Origin: HGM13233 sp964478515
GTDB taxonomy: Bacteria; Bacillota; Clostridia; Oscillospirales; Ruminococcaceae
DNA: 64,000 nucleotides
NCBI GenBank assembly: GCA_964478515.1
Contig: CAYZIL010000001.1
Coordinates: 60,345 to 124,344, forward strand
Reading direction: 5' to 3'
The position numbers and the translations under genes were made by a program. The notes under the pieces were generated by a model. It was not told the DNA's origin and searched no databases. It worked only from the letters and a program-made list of their open reading frames with translations. This document shows positions 52,811-60,525 of this stretch, piece after piece; position 1 is the stretch's first letter, and the number at the start of each line of letters is the position of its first letter.

Positions 52811-53821
52811 TTACCGGACGACGCGCTTGTGTTCAACCATCCAGTCGTAGGTGTCCTTCATAGTCACGCGCATGTCACGCGGCGCGTAGCCGAGCTCTTT
52901 TGTCGCCCGCGCGTGGGTGAAATTCGCGTTGCTTGTCAGTGTGTACAGCGAGTAGGGCGTAAACAGCGGCGGCTGGCGCAGTATTTTATAGTACACCTCT
53001 GCCAAAGGCGCCGTCGCCTTGGCTATCCACATCGGCAATTTGAATTTTATCTTTCTCTTGCCTGTGGCCTCGTGGAGAATGTTTAGCAGTTCTATGACCG
53101 AGACATAGCGGTTGGAAAGAATATAGCAGCGGCCGCGCGCGCCCTTTTCCGCCGCCGCAAGAATACCGGCGACGACGTCGCGAATATCGACGAAATCGTA
53201 ACCGCCGTCAATGCACACTCCCAGGCGTCCCTCCACATAATCCTTAACCATTTGGGTTATATGGCCGTGACCGTAGTCGCCGGGGCCGACAATCCCCGAT
53301 GGGTGCACTACGCTGGCGTCAAGACCGCGCGCAGCGGCGTCCAGTACCAGCTGTGTCGCCGCAGATTTTGTCTTGGCATAAAGACCGTGGACGTCGTCGG
53401 GCGAAAAGCGGTCGATTTCGCTTATCTGCCGCCCGTCGGGCAATTCGGGAATGGCGTGCACCGAACTCGTATAGACAAGCTTGCTTACCTTGTACCGCTC
53501 GCACATCTCAATAATATTTGCCGTTCCGGTCACGTTGACGTCCCAGACACGGTGGTCGTATTTTGAGGCTATAGAAACTATGCCGGCGGTGTGAATGACT
53601 ACCAGCCTGCGGCCCTTGTCGTCGGTAAAAAACGGCTCCAGCGTGGCCTTGTCGCAAATATCGCCCCGCACCGTCTCAAAACGGGGGTTGACAATGTCCA
53701 TACTCTTTTCCGCCGGCAATATCAGTCCGCGTACCTGCGCGCCGCGCGCAAGCAGCTCGCGCACCAGAGTATTGCCCACATGACCGGCGGCGCCGGTAAT
53801 CAGATACAGTTTATTTTCCAC
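52811..53821 (-). CDS. extended SDR family NAD-dependent epimerase/dehydratase
   Basis: The 336-residue protein has the Rossmann motif TGAAGHVG at residues 9-16, the YTSSVHA segment after strand 5, and the catalytic YxxxK as YAKTK near residue 149. It resembles the dihydroflavonol-reductase-like or nucleoside-diphosphate-sugar epimerase groups; the substrate is not known. The start is GTG 53821, with GGAG 9 bases upstream. A short palindrome ACTAAT-N7-ATTAGT lies at 53858-53876 in its upstream region. It stands alone. Confidence 0.87.
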   Translation of the reverse strand: MENKLYLITGAAGHVGNTLVRELLARGAQVRGLILPAEKSMDIVNPRFETVRGDICDKATLEPFFTDDKGRRLVVIHTAGIVSIASKYDHRVWDVNVTGTANIIEMCERYKVSKLVYTSSVHAIPELPDGRQISEIDRFSPDDVHGLYAKTKSAATQLVLDAAARGLDASVVHPSGIVGPGDYGHGHITQMVKDYVEGRLGVCIDGGYDFVDIRDVVAGILAAAEKGARGRCYILSNRYVSVIELLNILHEATGKRKIKFKLPMWIAKATAPLAEVYYKILRQPPLFTPYSLYTLTSNANFTHARATKELGYAPRDMRVTMKDTYDWMVEHKRVVR

Positions 53822-54016
53822 AATGCATCACTCCGTTTTGCGGAATAACCCGCATTTACTAATCACTGATATTAGTCTATCACACGAATTTAACGTTTTT
53901 TATGAACAATATTTGACGTTTTTGACTAACTAAACAATTGCCGCCCAACTGTCAATTATCCCGCACTCTGCAACCACTTTTTAAGATAATTTTCAGCTTG
54001 CGCACTTATTATTTTG

Positions 54017-54045
54017 ATGACAGCATCGTCATATTGCTGTTTAAT
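54017..54045 (+). promoter_or_regulatory. promoter of the proline-rich protein gene
   Basis: ATGACA (54017-54022) and TTTAAT (54040-54045) are 17 bases apart; GGGAGG and the ATG at 54068 follow. Confidence 0.6.
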
Positions 54046-54067
54046 ACAAATCGGGAGGTCATGTATA

Positions 54068-54349
54068 ATGGCAAAGAAAAGCACCGACACGCAAAGTACC
54101 ACAAAGGAAAAACTGACGCCGCCGGAACCGCCTAAAGACGAAAACGGCAACCCGCTGCCGCCGCCCGACAAGAACGGCGAGCGCCCCGAGCCGCCAAAGG
54201 ACAAAGACGGCAACCCGTTGCCGCCGCCCGACAAGGACGGCGAGCGCCCCGAGCCGCCAAAGGACAAGGACGGCAACCCGCTGCCGCCGCCCGACAAAGA
54301 CGAGGAAACAAAAAAAGCTCAAAACAGCGGCAACAGCGTGGCGAAATAA
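54068..54349 (+). CDS. small proline-rich tandem repeat protein
   Basis: The 93-residue protein is dominated by three tandem 21-residue units starting PEPPKD and ending DGER or similar. The units alternate Pro-rich and Lys/Asp-rich blocks, as in extended spacer proteins. There is no signal peptide or membrane segment; the N-terminus is MAKKSTDTQ. GGAGG lies 9 bases before ATG 54068; an ATG at 54061 is too close and in another frame. No family is recognised. It may be a flexible linker-like or nucleic-acid-binding protein. Confidence 0.6.
   Translation: MAKKSTDTQSTTKEKLTPPEPPKDENGNPLPPPDKNGERPEPPKDKDGNPLPPPDKDGERPEPPKDKDGNPLPPPDKDEETKKAQNSGNSVAK
54122..54310 (+). repeat. three tandem 63-base coding repeats
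   Basis: Units at 54122-54184, 54185-54247 and 54248-54310 are highly similar, each coding for PEPPKD...NPLPPPDK. Unit number could change by slippage without breaking the frame. Confidence 0.85.
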
Positions 54350-54369
54350 GCCACCCTTTCAAATTCATA

Positions 54370-54406
54370 AAAACCGGCCTCTTCCCTTGGGAAAGAGGCC
54401 GGTTTT
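54370..54406. terminator. bidirectional terminator between the repeat gene and glnA
   Basis: AAAACCGGCCTCTT and its complement form a 14-base stem around a 9-base loop, with T-runs on both strands. Confidence 0.9.
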
Positions 54407-54447
54407 CTGCGCGTCGCCGCCTGAGAGCGGCAACCGGTATTCGGTTT

Positions 54448-56556
54448 TCAGCAGCTGAACATCAGCTTGCCGTAGGTCGGGAACGGCCAGTATTTTTCGG
54501 CGGTAACCGTCTCCAGCTCGTCGGCAACCGCGCGCAGCTCGCGCATAGCAGCCAAAATATTGTCGCGGGTAAACGCGGCAAGCTCCGCTGTGTCTTTGCA
54601 GTCGTGGCTGGCAATAAGCACCGCGTCGAGCGCGTCGGTACGGTCCGAAAAACTGGCGCACAGCCGCGAAAGCTTGTCGCAAAGCGAGTACTCCGCGTCT
54701 TTGGCGACGTCCATGCCGACAGCTTTTTTGGCGGCAAGCGTTTCGGCAAGGTCTTTGATGTAACCCACGACAGCCGGGATTATCTGCTGTTTGGCCATTT
54801 CCAGCATGCACAGCGCTTCAATATTGATTATTTTGCAGTAATTATCCAGCTGAATCTCGTAACGCGAGTGCAGCTCACTTTCAGTGAATATTGAGTCGCG
54901 CGCAAACAGTTCGACGTTCTTTTTGTCCATAAGATGCGGCAGGGCGTCCACGACTGTCGGCAGGTTGGGCAAACCGCGCCGCTGCGCCTCGTCGCGCCAT
55001 TCCTGCGAGTAGTTGTTGCCGTTGAACAGTATGCGCTCGTGTGCGCGCATGGTATCGCGAATTATTGCCTCTATTTCGGCGTCGGCGTCAGCAGCGCTGT
55101 CCAATCTGTCTGCAAAGCCGCGCAGGGTGTCGCCGGTAATGGTGTTTATCACCATATTGATGTCGGCTATGGACGCCGCAGAGCCCGGCATGCGGAACTC
55201 AAATTTGTTGCCGGTAAAGGCCACAGGCGAGGTGCGGTTGCGGTCGGTGGTGTCGCGGCGGAAGTCCGGCAGCACCGAAACGCCGGTATTCATGCGCGCC
55301 GAGGCAACGGGGTCATAGTGCTCGCCTTTTTCTATTGCCGACAGTATAGAGCTGAGCTGGTCGCCGATATACATTGAGATTATTGCCGGCGGCGCCTCGC
55401 TCGCGCCCAGACGGTGGTCACACCCGGCGCTGGCAACGGAAATTCGCAGCAAGTCGGCGTAGTCGTCAACCGCGGCAATAACGGCGCTTAAGAACAGCAG
55501 GAAACAGCGGTTCTCCTCGGGATGCCGGCCCGGGTCAAGCAGGTTGACGCCGGTGTCGGTGCACAGCGACCAGTTGTTGTGTTTGCCGCTGCCGTTAACG
55601 CCGGCAAAGGGTTTTTCGTGCAGCAAGCAGGTCATTCCCAACTGCTCGGCGGTCTTTTTCATTATCTCCATCGTCAGCTGGTTGTGGTCCGTAGCGATGT
55701 TGGCGGTGGTAAAAATGGGTGCCAGCTCGTGCTGAGAGGGCGCGACCTCGTTGTGCTCGGTCTTGGCGTAGATACCCAGCTTCCAAAGCTCTATGTTGAG
55801 CGCCCGCATGAACTCCATTACCCGCGGGCGGATGGCGCCGAAATAGTGGTCCTCAAGCTCCTGACCCTTGGGCGACTTGGCGCCGAACAGCGTGCGGCCG
55901 CAAAAACAAATGTCCTTGCGCTCGTCCGCCAGCTTTTTGTCTATGAGAAAATATTCCTGCTCCACGCCGACTGAGGCGGAAACGTGTGTGACGTCGTCCA
56001 CGCCGAAATAGTGCAGCACACGGCGGCTCTGCTCGCTGAGCAGTTCCATTGAGCGCAGCAGCGGCGTCTTTTTGTCCAATACCTCGCCGCCGTACGAGCA
56101 AAATGCGGTGGGAATGCACAGTGAGTCATCCTTAATAAAAGCGAAGGAGGTCGGGTCCCAGGCGGTGTAGCCGCGCGCTTCAAAGGTGGCGCGCAGCCCG
56201 CCGGAGGGGAACGAGGACGCGTCGGGCTCGCCGCGTATCAGTTCCTTGCCGGAAAATTCCATTACGGCGCGGCCGTTGTCCTTGGCGCCAATAAAACTGT
56301 CGTGCTTCTCGGCGGTTATGCCGGTAAGCGGCTGAAACCAGTGAGTAAAGTGCGTGGCGCCCTTCTCTATCGCCCAGTCCTTCATTGCGGCGGCGACAAT
56401 ATTTGCCACGTTGCGGTCGAGTTCGCTGCCCTCTTCTATAGTCTTGTGCAGGCTTCTGTAGGTCTCTTTCGGCAGGCGGTCGCGCATAACGTCGTCGTTA
56501 AAAACCATACTGCCGAACATTTCGGGTATCTTATCCATATTATCTATATCTCTCAT
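54448..56556 (-). CDS. glnA: type III glutamine synthetase
   Basis: The 702-residue enzyme makes glutamine from glutamate and ammonia. Its length and motifs fit GSIII, not the 440-470 residue types: the N-terminal MVFNDDVMRDRLP, the segment VEQEYFLID, HNEVAPSQHELAPIF and NGSGKHNNWS for nucleotide and metal binding. The first ATG overlaps the stop of a 38-residue ORF (ATGA); the alternative ATG at residue 7 has no ribosome binding site either, so coupled translation is likely. It has a perfect promoter, a leader terminator, and an ANTAR gene divergent upstream. Confidence 0.94.
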   Translation of the reverse strand: MRDIDNMDKIPEMFGSMVFNDDVMRDRLPKETYRSLHKTIEEGSELDRNVANIVAAAMKDWAIEKGATHFTHWFQPLTGITAEKHDSFIGAKDNGRAVMEFSGKELIRGEPDASSFPSGGLRATFEARGYTAWDPTSFAFIKDDSLCIPTAFCSYGGEVLDKKTPLLRSMELLSEQSRRVLHYFGVDDVTHVSASVGVEQEYFLIDKKLADERKDICFCGRTLFGAKSPKGQELEDHYFGAIRPRVMEFMRALNIELWKLGIYAKTEHNEVAPSQHELAPIFTTANIATDHNQLTMEIMKKTAEQLGMTCLLHEKPFAGVNGSGKHNNWSLCTDTGVNLLDPGRHPEENRCFLLFLSAVIAAVDDYADLLRISVASAGCDHRLGASEAPPAIISMYIGDQLSSILSAIEKGEHYDPVASARMNTGVSVLPDFRRDTTDRNRTSPVAFTGNKFEFRMPGSAASIADINMVINTITGDTLRGFADRLDSAADADAEIEAIIRDTMRAHERILFNGNNYSQEWRDEAQRRGLPNLPTVVDALPHLMDKKNVELFARDSIFTESELHSRYEIQLDNYCKIINIEALCMLEMAKQQIIPAVVGYIKDLAETLAAKKAVGMDVAKDAEYSLCDKLSRLCASFSDRTDALDAVLIASHDCKDTAELAAFTRDNILAAMRELRAVADELETVTAEKYWPFPTYGKLMFSC

Positions 56557-56669
56557 TTTCTATATTTTTTTGACGCGGCAATATTGCCGCCGGAGCTTTG
56601 CAGGTTGCCGCAACGCTGTCGGAACGCGACGCGAAAGTCGCGAATCGTCTGGTATTTGTTTGTAGCCAT
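56553..56669 (-). CDS. 38-residue ORF coupled to glnA
   Basis: This small ORF starts MATNKYQTIRDFR and encodes a basic peptide rich in Arg and Gln. GGAAAGGGTGAG lies 7-10 bases before ATG 56669, and its TGA overlaps the glnA ATG by 4 bases. It lies between the leader terminator and glnA. The overlap suggests that glnA translation is coupled to it. No known peptide is recognised; it may be a leader peptide or a small regulator of glutamine synthetase. Confidence 0.6.
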   Translation of the reverse strand: MATNKYQTIRDFRVAFRQRCGNLQSSGGNIAASKKYRK

Positions 56670-56691
56670 CTGCCGCTCACCCTTTCCAATA

Positions 56692-56737
56692 TAAAAAATG
56701 AGACGCCGCGGGCAGATTGCCCACAGCGTCATTGCTG
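56692..56737 (-). promoter_or_regulatory. glnA leader terminator with overlapping hexaloop hairpin
   Basis: On the minus strand GACGCTGTGGGC (56730-56719) pairs with GCCCGCGGCGTC (56713-56702), 12 pairs with two G-T, and TCATTTTTT follows: an intrinsic terminator before glnA. A competing hairpin CAGC-AAUGAC-GCUG (56737-56724) overlaps its 5' arm and has a hexaloop with A at position 1 and G at position 4, as in ANTAR target hairpins. No second hairpin of the usual ANTAR pair is seen. Confidence 0.6.
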
Positions 56738-56748
56738 AATACTTCGTG

Positions 56749-56777
56749 ATTATAAACCTCACGGCGGCCGCTGTCAA
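56749..56777 (-). promoter_or_regulatory. glnA promoter, perfect consensus
   Basis: On the minus strand TTGACA (56777-56772) and TATAAT (56754-56749) are exactly 17 bases apart. Start would be near 56742. Confidence 0.85.
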
Positions 56778-56873
56778 TATGATTTTGCAGCCGGAGCGTT
56801 CCAAAATTTGCCCCCGCCACAACGCAAAAAAATATTAAATCTGCCCAAACACACCGAGCGCGCATATTTTTTG

Positions 56874-56902
56874 TTGACAAGCGAAAACGCCGCTTGTATT
56901 AT
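56874..56902 (+). promoter_or_regulatory. promoter of the ANTAR gene
   Basis: TTGACA (56874-56879) and TATTAT (56897-56902) are 17 bases apart. The gene starts only at 57161, giving a leader of about 250 bases. Confidence 0.78.
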
Positions 56903-56929
56903 TAAAACAGTAATATTTTAGAAGCACAA

Positions 56930-56965
56930 ACGTCCCCGCCGGACGCGTTTTTTTATTACGGGGAC
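56930..56965 (+). promoter_or_regulatory. early leader terminator with alternative pairing
   Basis: CGTCC-CCGCC-GGACG followed by CGTTTTTTT is a short intrinsic terminator about 20 bases after the transcription start. GTCCCCG (56932-56938) can instead pair with CGGGGAC (56959-56965), which excludes the terminator stem. The two folds look like an on/off switch. Confidence 0.5.
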
Positions 56966-56993
56966 CGCAGGTGCAAACTGTTAGGAGTCGACT

Positions 56994-57095
56994 ATGTCGC
57001 GCGGCGCTCAAAACAAAATCCACAGTGCAACCGTAATTCGGCGCATCGTTCGCTGGCCCCGCCGCACGGCGCCTTGTTTCGTCACCTCTTTTTAA
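56994..57095 (+). CDS. 33-residue ORF in the ANTAR gene leader
   Basis: ATG 56994 follows TTAGGAG by 6 bases and opens a 33-residue frame starting MSRGAQNKIHS with an Arg-rich middle (VIRRIVRWPRR) and TAA at 57093. It ends 5 bases before a second leader terminator. The good ribosome binding site and the position suggest a leader peptide whose translation could influence the terminator. No similarity is recognised. Confidence 0.5.
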   Translation: MSRGAQNKIHSATVIRRIVRWPRRTAPCFVTSF

Positions 57096-57100
57096 TTCCT

Positions 57101-57139
57101 TACCGTACTGCCCCTTTCGGCAGGCGGTATTTTTCTTTT
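57101..57139 (+). terminator. second leader terminator before the ANTAR gene
   Basis: TACCG-TA-CTGCC pairs with GGCAG-G-CGGTA around a CCTTTC loop, followed by TTTTTCTTTT, 21 bases before the ANTAR gene start. As it lies inside the transcript, it implies regulated read-through. Confidence 0.7.
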
Positions 57140-57160
57140 GTGCAAAAAAGGAGCGCAGCC

Positions 57161-57751
57161 ATGGGCGAAAACAAAAAAACATTCGGCTTCACCGTTTTGG
57201 CTGTGTGCTGTGACGGCAGCGCTGCCGCCGCTGTGAGCGCGGCAGCCGAAGACGCCGGCGCCGTGCGCTGCGACGTCGTAAAGGACTGCGCCGCCGCCCG
57301 CGCGCTTTTTGACTCGCGCGGCTGCGACTTGTTGGTGATTGACGACGCCGACCGGCAGCTGAGCTGCGATTTTGCCCGCACACTGTGCGAGGCAGGCGAA
57401 TGTGAGCTGCTGCTTTTAGCTGCCCCGGCGACCGCCGCGGCGCTGCGGCGCACTCTTGCCGGCAGCGGCGCGCTGGTGCTGTGCCGGCCACCCAGCGACG
57501 AGCTGCTCTGCGAGGCCATACGCCTTTGCTTCGCCAATCGCGCCAAAATGACCGGCCTGCAGTGCGAAAACCGCCGCCTGCAATTAAAAATAGAGGAATT
57601 GCGGCTGGTCGACCGCGCCAAATGGGCGCTGGTCGAGTACCTTAAAATGAGCGAGGCAGACGCTCACCGCTATATTGAAAAACAGGCGATGGACCTGCGT
57701 GTCAGTCGTGCCGTCGTCGCCAATAACATATTAAAAACTTACACGGAATAG
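57161..57751 (+). CDS. ANTAR domain antitermination regulator
   Basis: The 196-residue protein has a degenerate receiver-like N-terminal domain (about residues 8-125; Asp in LLVIDDAD at the strand-3 position, but no acidic pair at strand 1), a short coiled coil, and a C-terminal ANTAR domain (about residues 145-192: RAKWALVEYLKMSEADAHRYI, AMDLRVSRAVVANNIL). ANTAR domains bind RNA hairpins and prevent termination. GGAG precedes ATG 57161. It is divergent from glnA and followed 8 bases later by guaA, so nitrogen or glutamine control is likely. Confidence 0.88.
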   Translation: MGENKKTFGFTVLAVCCDGSAAAAVSAAAEDAGAVRCDVVKDCAAARALFDSRGCDLLVIDDADRQLSCDFARTLCEAGECELLLLAAPATAAALRRTLAGSGALVLCRPPSDELLCEAIRLCFANRAKMTGLQCENRRLQLKIEELRLVDRAKWALVEYLKMSEADAHRYIEKQAMDLRVSRAVVANNILKTYTE

Positions 57752-57759
57752 GAAATGCT

Positions 57760-59289
57760 ATGGAAAACCAGACCATACTTGTGCTCGATTTCGGCGGGCA
57801 ATACAAAGAGCTAATTGCCCGGCGGGTACGCGAGTGCGGCGTATATTCGGAAATAATGCCCGGCACCGCGCCGGTAGCGGACATTGCCGCCAAAAAGCCC
57901 ATTGGGCTCATTCTCACCGGCGGGCCCAACAGCGTTTGGGCGCCCGGAGCGCCGCTGTGCGGCAGCGAGCTTTTTGAGCTCGGCGTGCCGGTGCTCGGCA
58001 TCTGCTACGGCTTTCAGATGATGTGTCACCTGCTCGGCGGGCGCGTGAGCGGCGGCGGCGTTTCGGAATACGGCGTCACCGACTGCGAGCTTACCGCCGA
58101 AAGCAAACTGTGGCGCGGCCTCGACACCAAGCAGCAGGTACTTATGAGCCACACCGACCGCGTCACGCAGCTGCCCGCCGACTTTGTCTGCACCGCCGCT
58201 ACTGCCGAGTGTCCCATTGCCGCGGCACAAAACACCGCGCGCCGGCTTTACGGCGTGCAGTTTCATCCCGAAGTCGTCCACACCGCCCACGGTCGCGAAA
58301 TAATTCAAAATTTTCTCAGCGAGGTGTGCGGCGCGCTCGGCGACTACCGCATCAGCGACTACATCGACACTACCGTTACCGCTATTCGCGCTAAGGTCGG
58401 CTCGCGCCGGGTCGTGCTCGCGCTCAGCGGCGGGGTTGACTCCTCGGTCTGCGCGGCGCTGCTCGCGCGCGCTGTGCCCGACCAGCTCGTCTGCATTTTT
58501 GTCGACCACGGCTTTATGCGCCAGGGTGAGCCGCAGCAAATTGAGGACACCTTTCGCACGCGCTGCGCCCACTTCATTCGCGTCGACGCCGCAGAGCGCT
58601 TTCTCGAACGTCTTGCTGGCGTCAGCGAGCCGGAGCAAAAGCGCAAGCTGATAGGCGCGGAATTTATTCGCGTTTTCGAACAGCAGTCGCGGGCGCTGGG
58701 CGACGGCGAAAAGTTTCTCGCTCAGGGCACTATCTACCCCGATATTATTGAGTCCGGCAACGGCACCGCCGCGACAATAAAAAGCCACCATAACGTCGGC
58801 GGATTGCCTGCCGACATAGATTTTGTCGGTTTGGTCGAACCGCTGCGAAACCTGTTTAAGGACGAGGTCCGCGAGGTCGGCCGCCGACTCGGCTTGCCCG
58901 ACGCGCTCACACAGCGCCAGCCCTTCCCCGGGCCCGGGCTCGCAATTAGGGTTATTGGCGAGGTCACGCGCGACAAGCTGGAACTGCTGCGCGCTGCCGA
59001 CGCCATAGTGCGCGACGAAATAGCGAGCAGCGGCGAGCCGGCCAGCCAGTACTTTGCCGTGCTCACTGACCTGCGCTCGGTCGGCGTAATGGGCGACGGA
59101 CGCACCTACGACTATACCGTTGCCGTACGCGCCGTCGTCACCGGCGACTTCATGACGGCCGAGTATGCGCCGCTGTCGCACACGCTGCTCGCGCGCATCT
59201 CGCGGCGCACAACCAACGAGGTCAAGGGCGTAAACCGCGTCGTCTACGACATCACCGACAAGCCGCCGGCGACAATAGAGTGGGAGTGA
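57760..59289 (+). CDS. guaA: GMP synthase (glutamine-hydrolysing)
   Basis: GuaA converts XMP to GMP with ATP and glutamine-derived ammonia. The 509-residue enzyme has a complete N-terminal class I glutaminase domain: nucleophile Cys82 in GICYGF, and His169/Glu171 in FHPEVVH. The ATP pyrophosphatase domain has LSGGVDSSV near residue 221, and the C-terminal dimerisation domain has QRQPFPGPGLAIRV and ends PATIEWE. It starts 8 bases after the ANTAR gene and probably shares its transcript. A second, glutaminase-defective guaA is at 62668. Confidence 0.96.
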   Translation: MENQTILVLDFGGQYKELIARRVRECGVYSEIMPGTAPVADIAAKKPIGLILTGGPNSVWAPGAPLCGSELFELGVPVLGICYGFQMMCHLLGGRVSGGGVSEYGVTDCELTAESKLWRGLDTKQQVLMSHTDRVTQLPADFVCTAATAECPIAAAQNTARRLYGVQFHPEVVHTAHGREIIQNFLSEVCGALGDYRISDYIDTTVTAIRAKVGSRRVVLALSGGVDSSVCAALLARAVPDQLVCIFVDHGFMRQGEPQQIEDTFRTRCAHFIRVDAAERFLERLAGVSEPEQKRKLIGAEFIRVFEQQSRALGDGEKFLAQGTIYPDIIESGNGTAATIKSHHNVGGLPADIDFVGLVEPLRNLFKDEVREVGRRLGLPDALTQRQPFPGPGLAIRVIGEVTRDKLELLRAADAIVRDEIASSGEPASQYFAVLTDLRSVGVMGDGRTYDYTVAVRAVVTGDFMTAEYAPLSHTLLARISRRTTNEVKGVNRVVYDITDKPPATIEWE

Positions 59290-59475
59290 GACATTTTTCG
59301 CAATATCTGATACAATTGTTAATTAACTGTTATACAGCCAATTTATATATTTGAACACGGTTGCCAGCAGACTCAGACTTTGAAAAATATTTTCAAAGCA
59401 GAGTTGCCAAAAAGCGGGTGTTCTCAATAAAGTTTTTCTCGGCTCTGTACAGAAAACCGAATTGCAGGTGCGATA
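59290..59475. other. AT-rich intergenic region at the island edge
   Basis: Base composition changes abruptly after the guaA stop from GC-rich to AT-rich. No gene is visible; an inverted ATTTTTC/GAAAATATTTTC-like A/T-rich stretch lies around 59381-59398. This marks the left edge of the island that carries the DNA methylase and DpnI genes. Confidence 0.5.
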
Positions 59476-60312
59476 ATGTCAAATAGTTTTTGGATACTTT
59501 CTGAAAAAACAACAACCTTTGCTGACAGTCGTCAGAAACGCACACGATATGCACAAGATGTCCCACTGAAACCGTTCGTGAAATGGGCCGGTGGAAAAGG
59601 TCAGCTCCTAAAGGAAATTGAAAAATATTATCCTTTTTCGGATAGCAGGATAACAAAATATGCCGAGCCATTTGTCGGCGGCGGTGCCGTTATGTTTGAT
59701 GTTTTGAGCAAATATGACATTGAAGAAGTATATATCTGTGATATAAACGCTGAGCTTATAAATGCCTATCAAATTATCCGTGATGATATAGATGACCTTG
59801 TGCAATTGCTTTTGGATATGCAAGGCAACTATATTCCTATGAACACTGAACATCGCAAGGCGTATTACTTAAAACAAAGAGAACGCTTCAACGAAATAAA
59901 AATTAATGGCGATGAGTCGATTAATATTGAAAAAGCAGCGTTGATGATTTTTTTAAACAAAACCTGCTTTAACGGACTTTATCGAGTTAACAAAAAAGGT
60001 CTATTTAATGTTCCGAAGGGTACATATATGAAACCGATAATTTGTGCTGAAGATAATTTACGTGCAGTTTCCAAAAGGCTTCAACGTGTTCAAATAGTTT
60101 GTGGGGATTACAGAACAGCAGAGAGTTTTATTGATACACACACCTTTGTATACTTTGACCCTCCATACAGACCGATTACCAATACAGCAAGTTTTACGGC
60201 ATATACTGAAAAACTATTCAACGATGAAGAACAAATTGAACTTGCGAAATTCGTTCAGGCAATGAATGAAAAGGGTGCCAAAGTAGTTGTTAGAAATTTA
60301 AGAGGGGCATGA
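59476..60312 (+). CDS. Dam/DpnM-type adenine-N6 DNA methylase with shortened C-terminus
   Basis: The 278-residue protein belongs to the D12 class: KWAGGKGQLL (AdoMet site, about residue 38), FVGGGAVMFD, LNKTCFNGLYRVNKKGLFNVP and the catalytic DPPYRP (about residue 230). Relatives of this class methylate GATC. After AKVVV the protein ends with RNLRGA, whereas relatives continue about 45-50 residues through SNS and a final ELLITNY-like strand, so an internal deletion near the C-terminus is likely and activity is doubtful. AGGTG precedes the ATG. Codon use is AT-rich, unlike the neighbours. DpnD-like and DpnI genes follow. Confidence 0.85.
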   Translation: MSNSFWILSEKTTTFADSRQKRTRYAQDVPLKPFVKWAGGKGQLLKEIEKYYPFSDSRITKYAEPFVGGGAVMFDVLSKYDIEEVYICDINAELINAYQIIRDDIDDLVQLLLDMQGNYIPMNTEHRKAYYLKQRERFNEIKINGDESINIEKAALMIFLNKTCFNGLYRVNKKGLFNVPKGTYMKPIICAEDNLRAVSKRLQRVQIVCGDYRTAESFIDTHTFVYFDPPYRPITNTASFTAYTEKLFNDEEQIELAKFVQAMNEKGAKVVVRNLRGA

Positions 60313-60318
60313 AATAGA

Positions 60319-60525
60319 ATGAAAAACAAGAAATTTGAAATTACTATTGAAGAAACAGTATCAGACACCTTTACTGTAATTGCTGAAAATGCCAAAGAGG
60401 CCATGAAGATTGCAGTAGATAAATATAATACTTCTGAATTTGTTCTTGAACCTGGATTCTTAGTTGCAAAACAAATGGCAATTACAAGTCTTAACCATGA
60501 GGAAATGGAATGGATAGAGTTTTGA
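60319..60525 (+). CDS. DpnD/PcfM-like small protein
   Basis: The 68-residue protein begins MKNKKFEITIEETVSDTFTV and has the helix AENAKEAMKIAVDKYN, which matches the DpnD/PcfM family. DpnD is the second gene of the pneumococcal DpnI cassette; its function is unknown, and PcfM is found on conjugative plasmids. It starts 6 bases after the methylase stop. The TGA overlaps the DpnI start (TGATG). AT-rich composition ties it to the island. Confidence 0.75.
   Translation: MKNKKFEITIEETVSDTFTVIAENAKEAMKIAVDKYNTSEFVLEPGFLVAKQMAITSLNHEEMEWIEF

Noticed and set aside
56749..56780. GUGA/UCAC stem as the first hairpin of an ANTAR target pair
   Set aside because: It would lie within the perfect glnA promoter and has a nine-base loop, so it is not transcribed from that promoter and does not fit.
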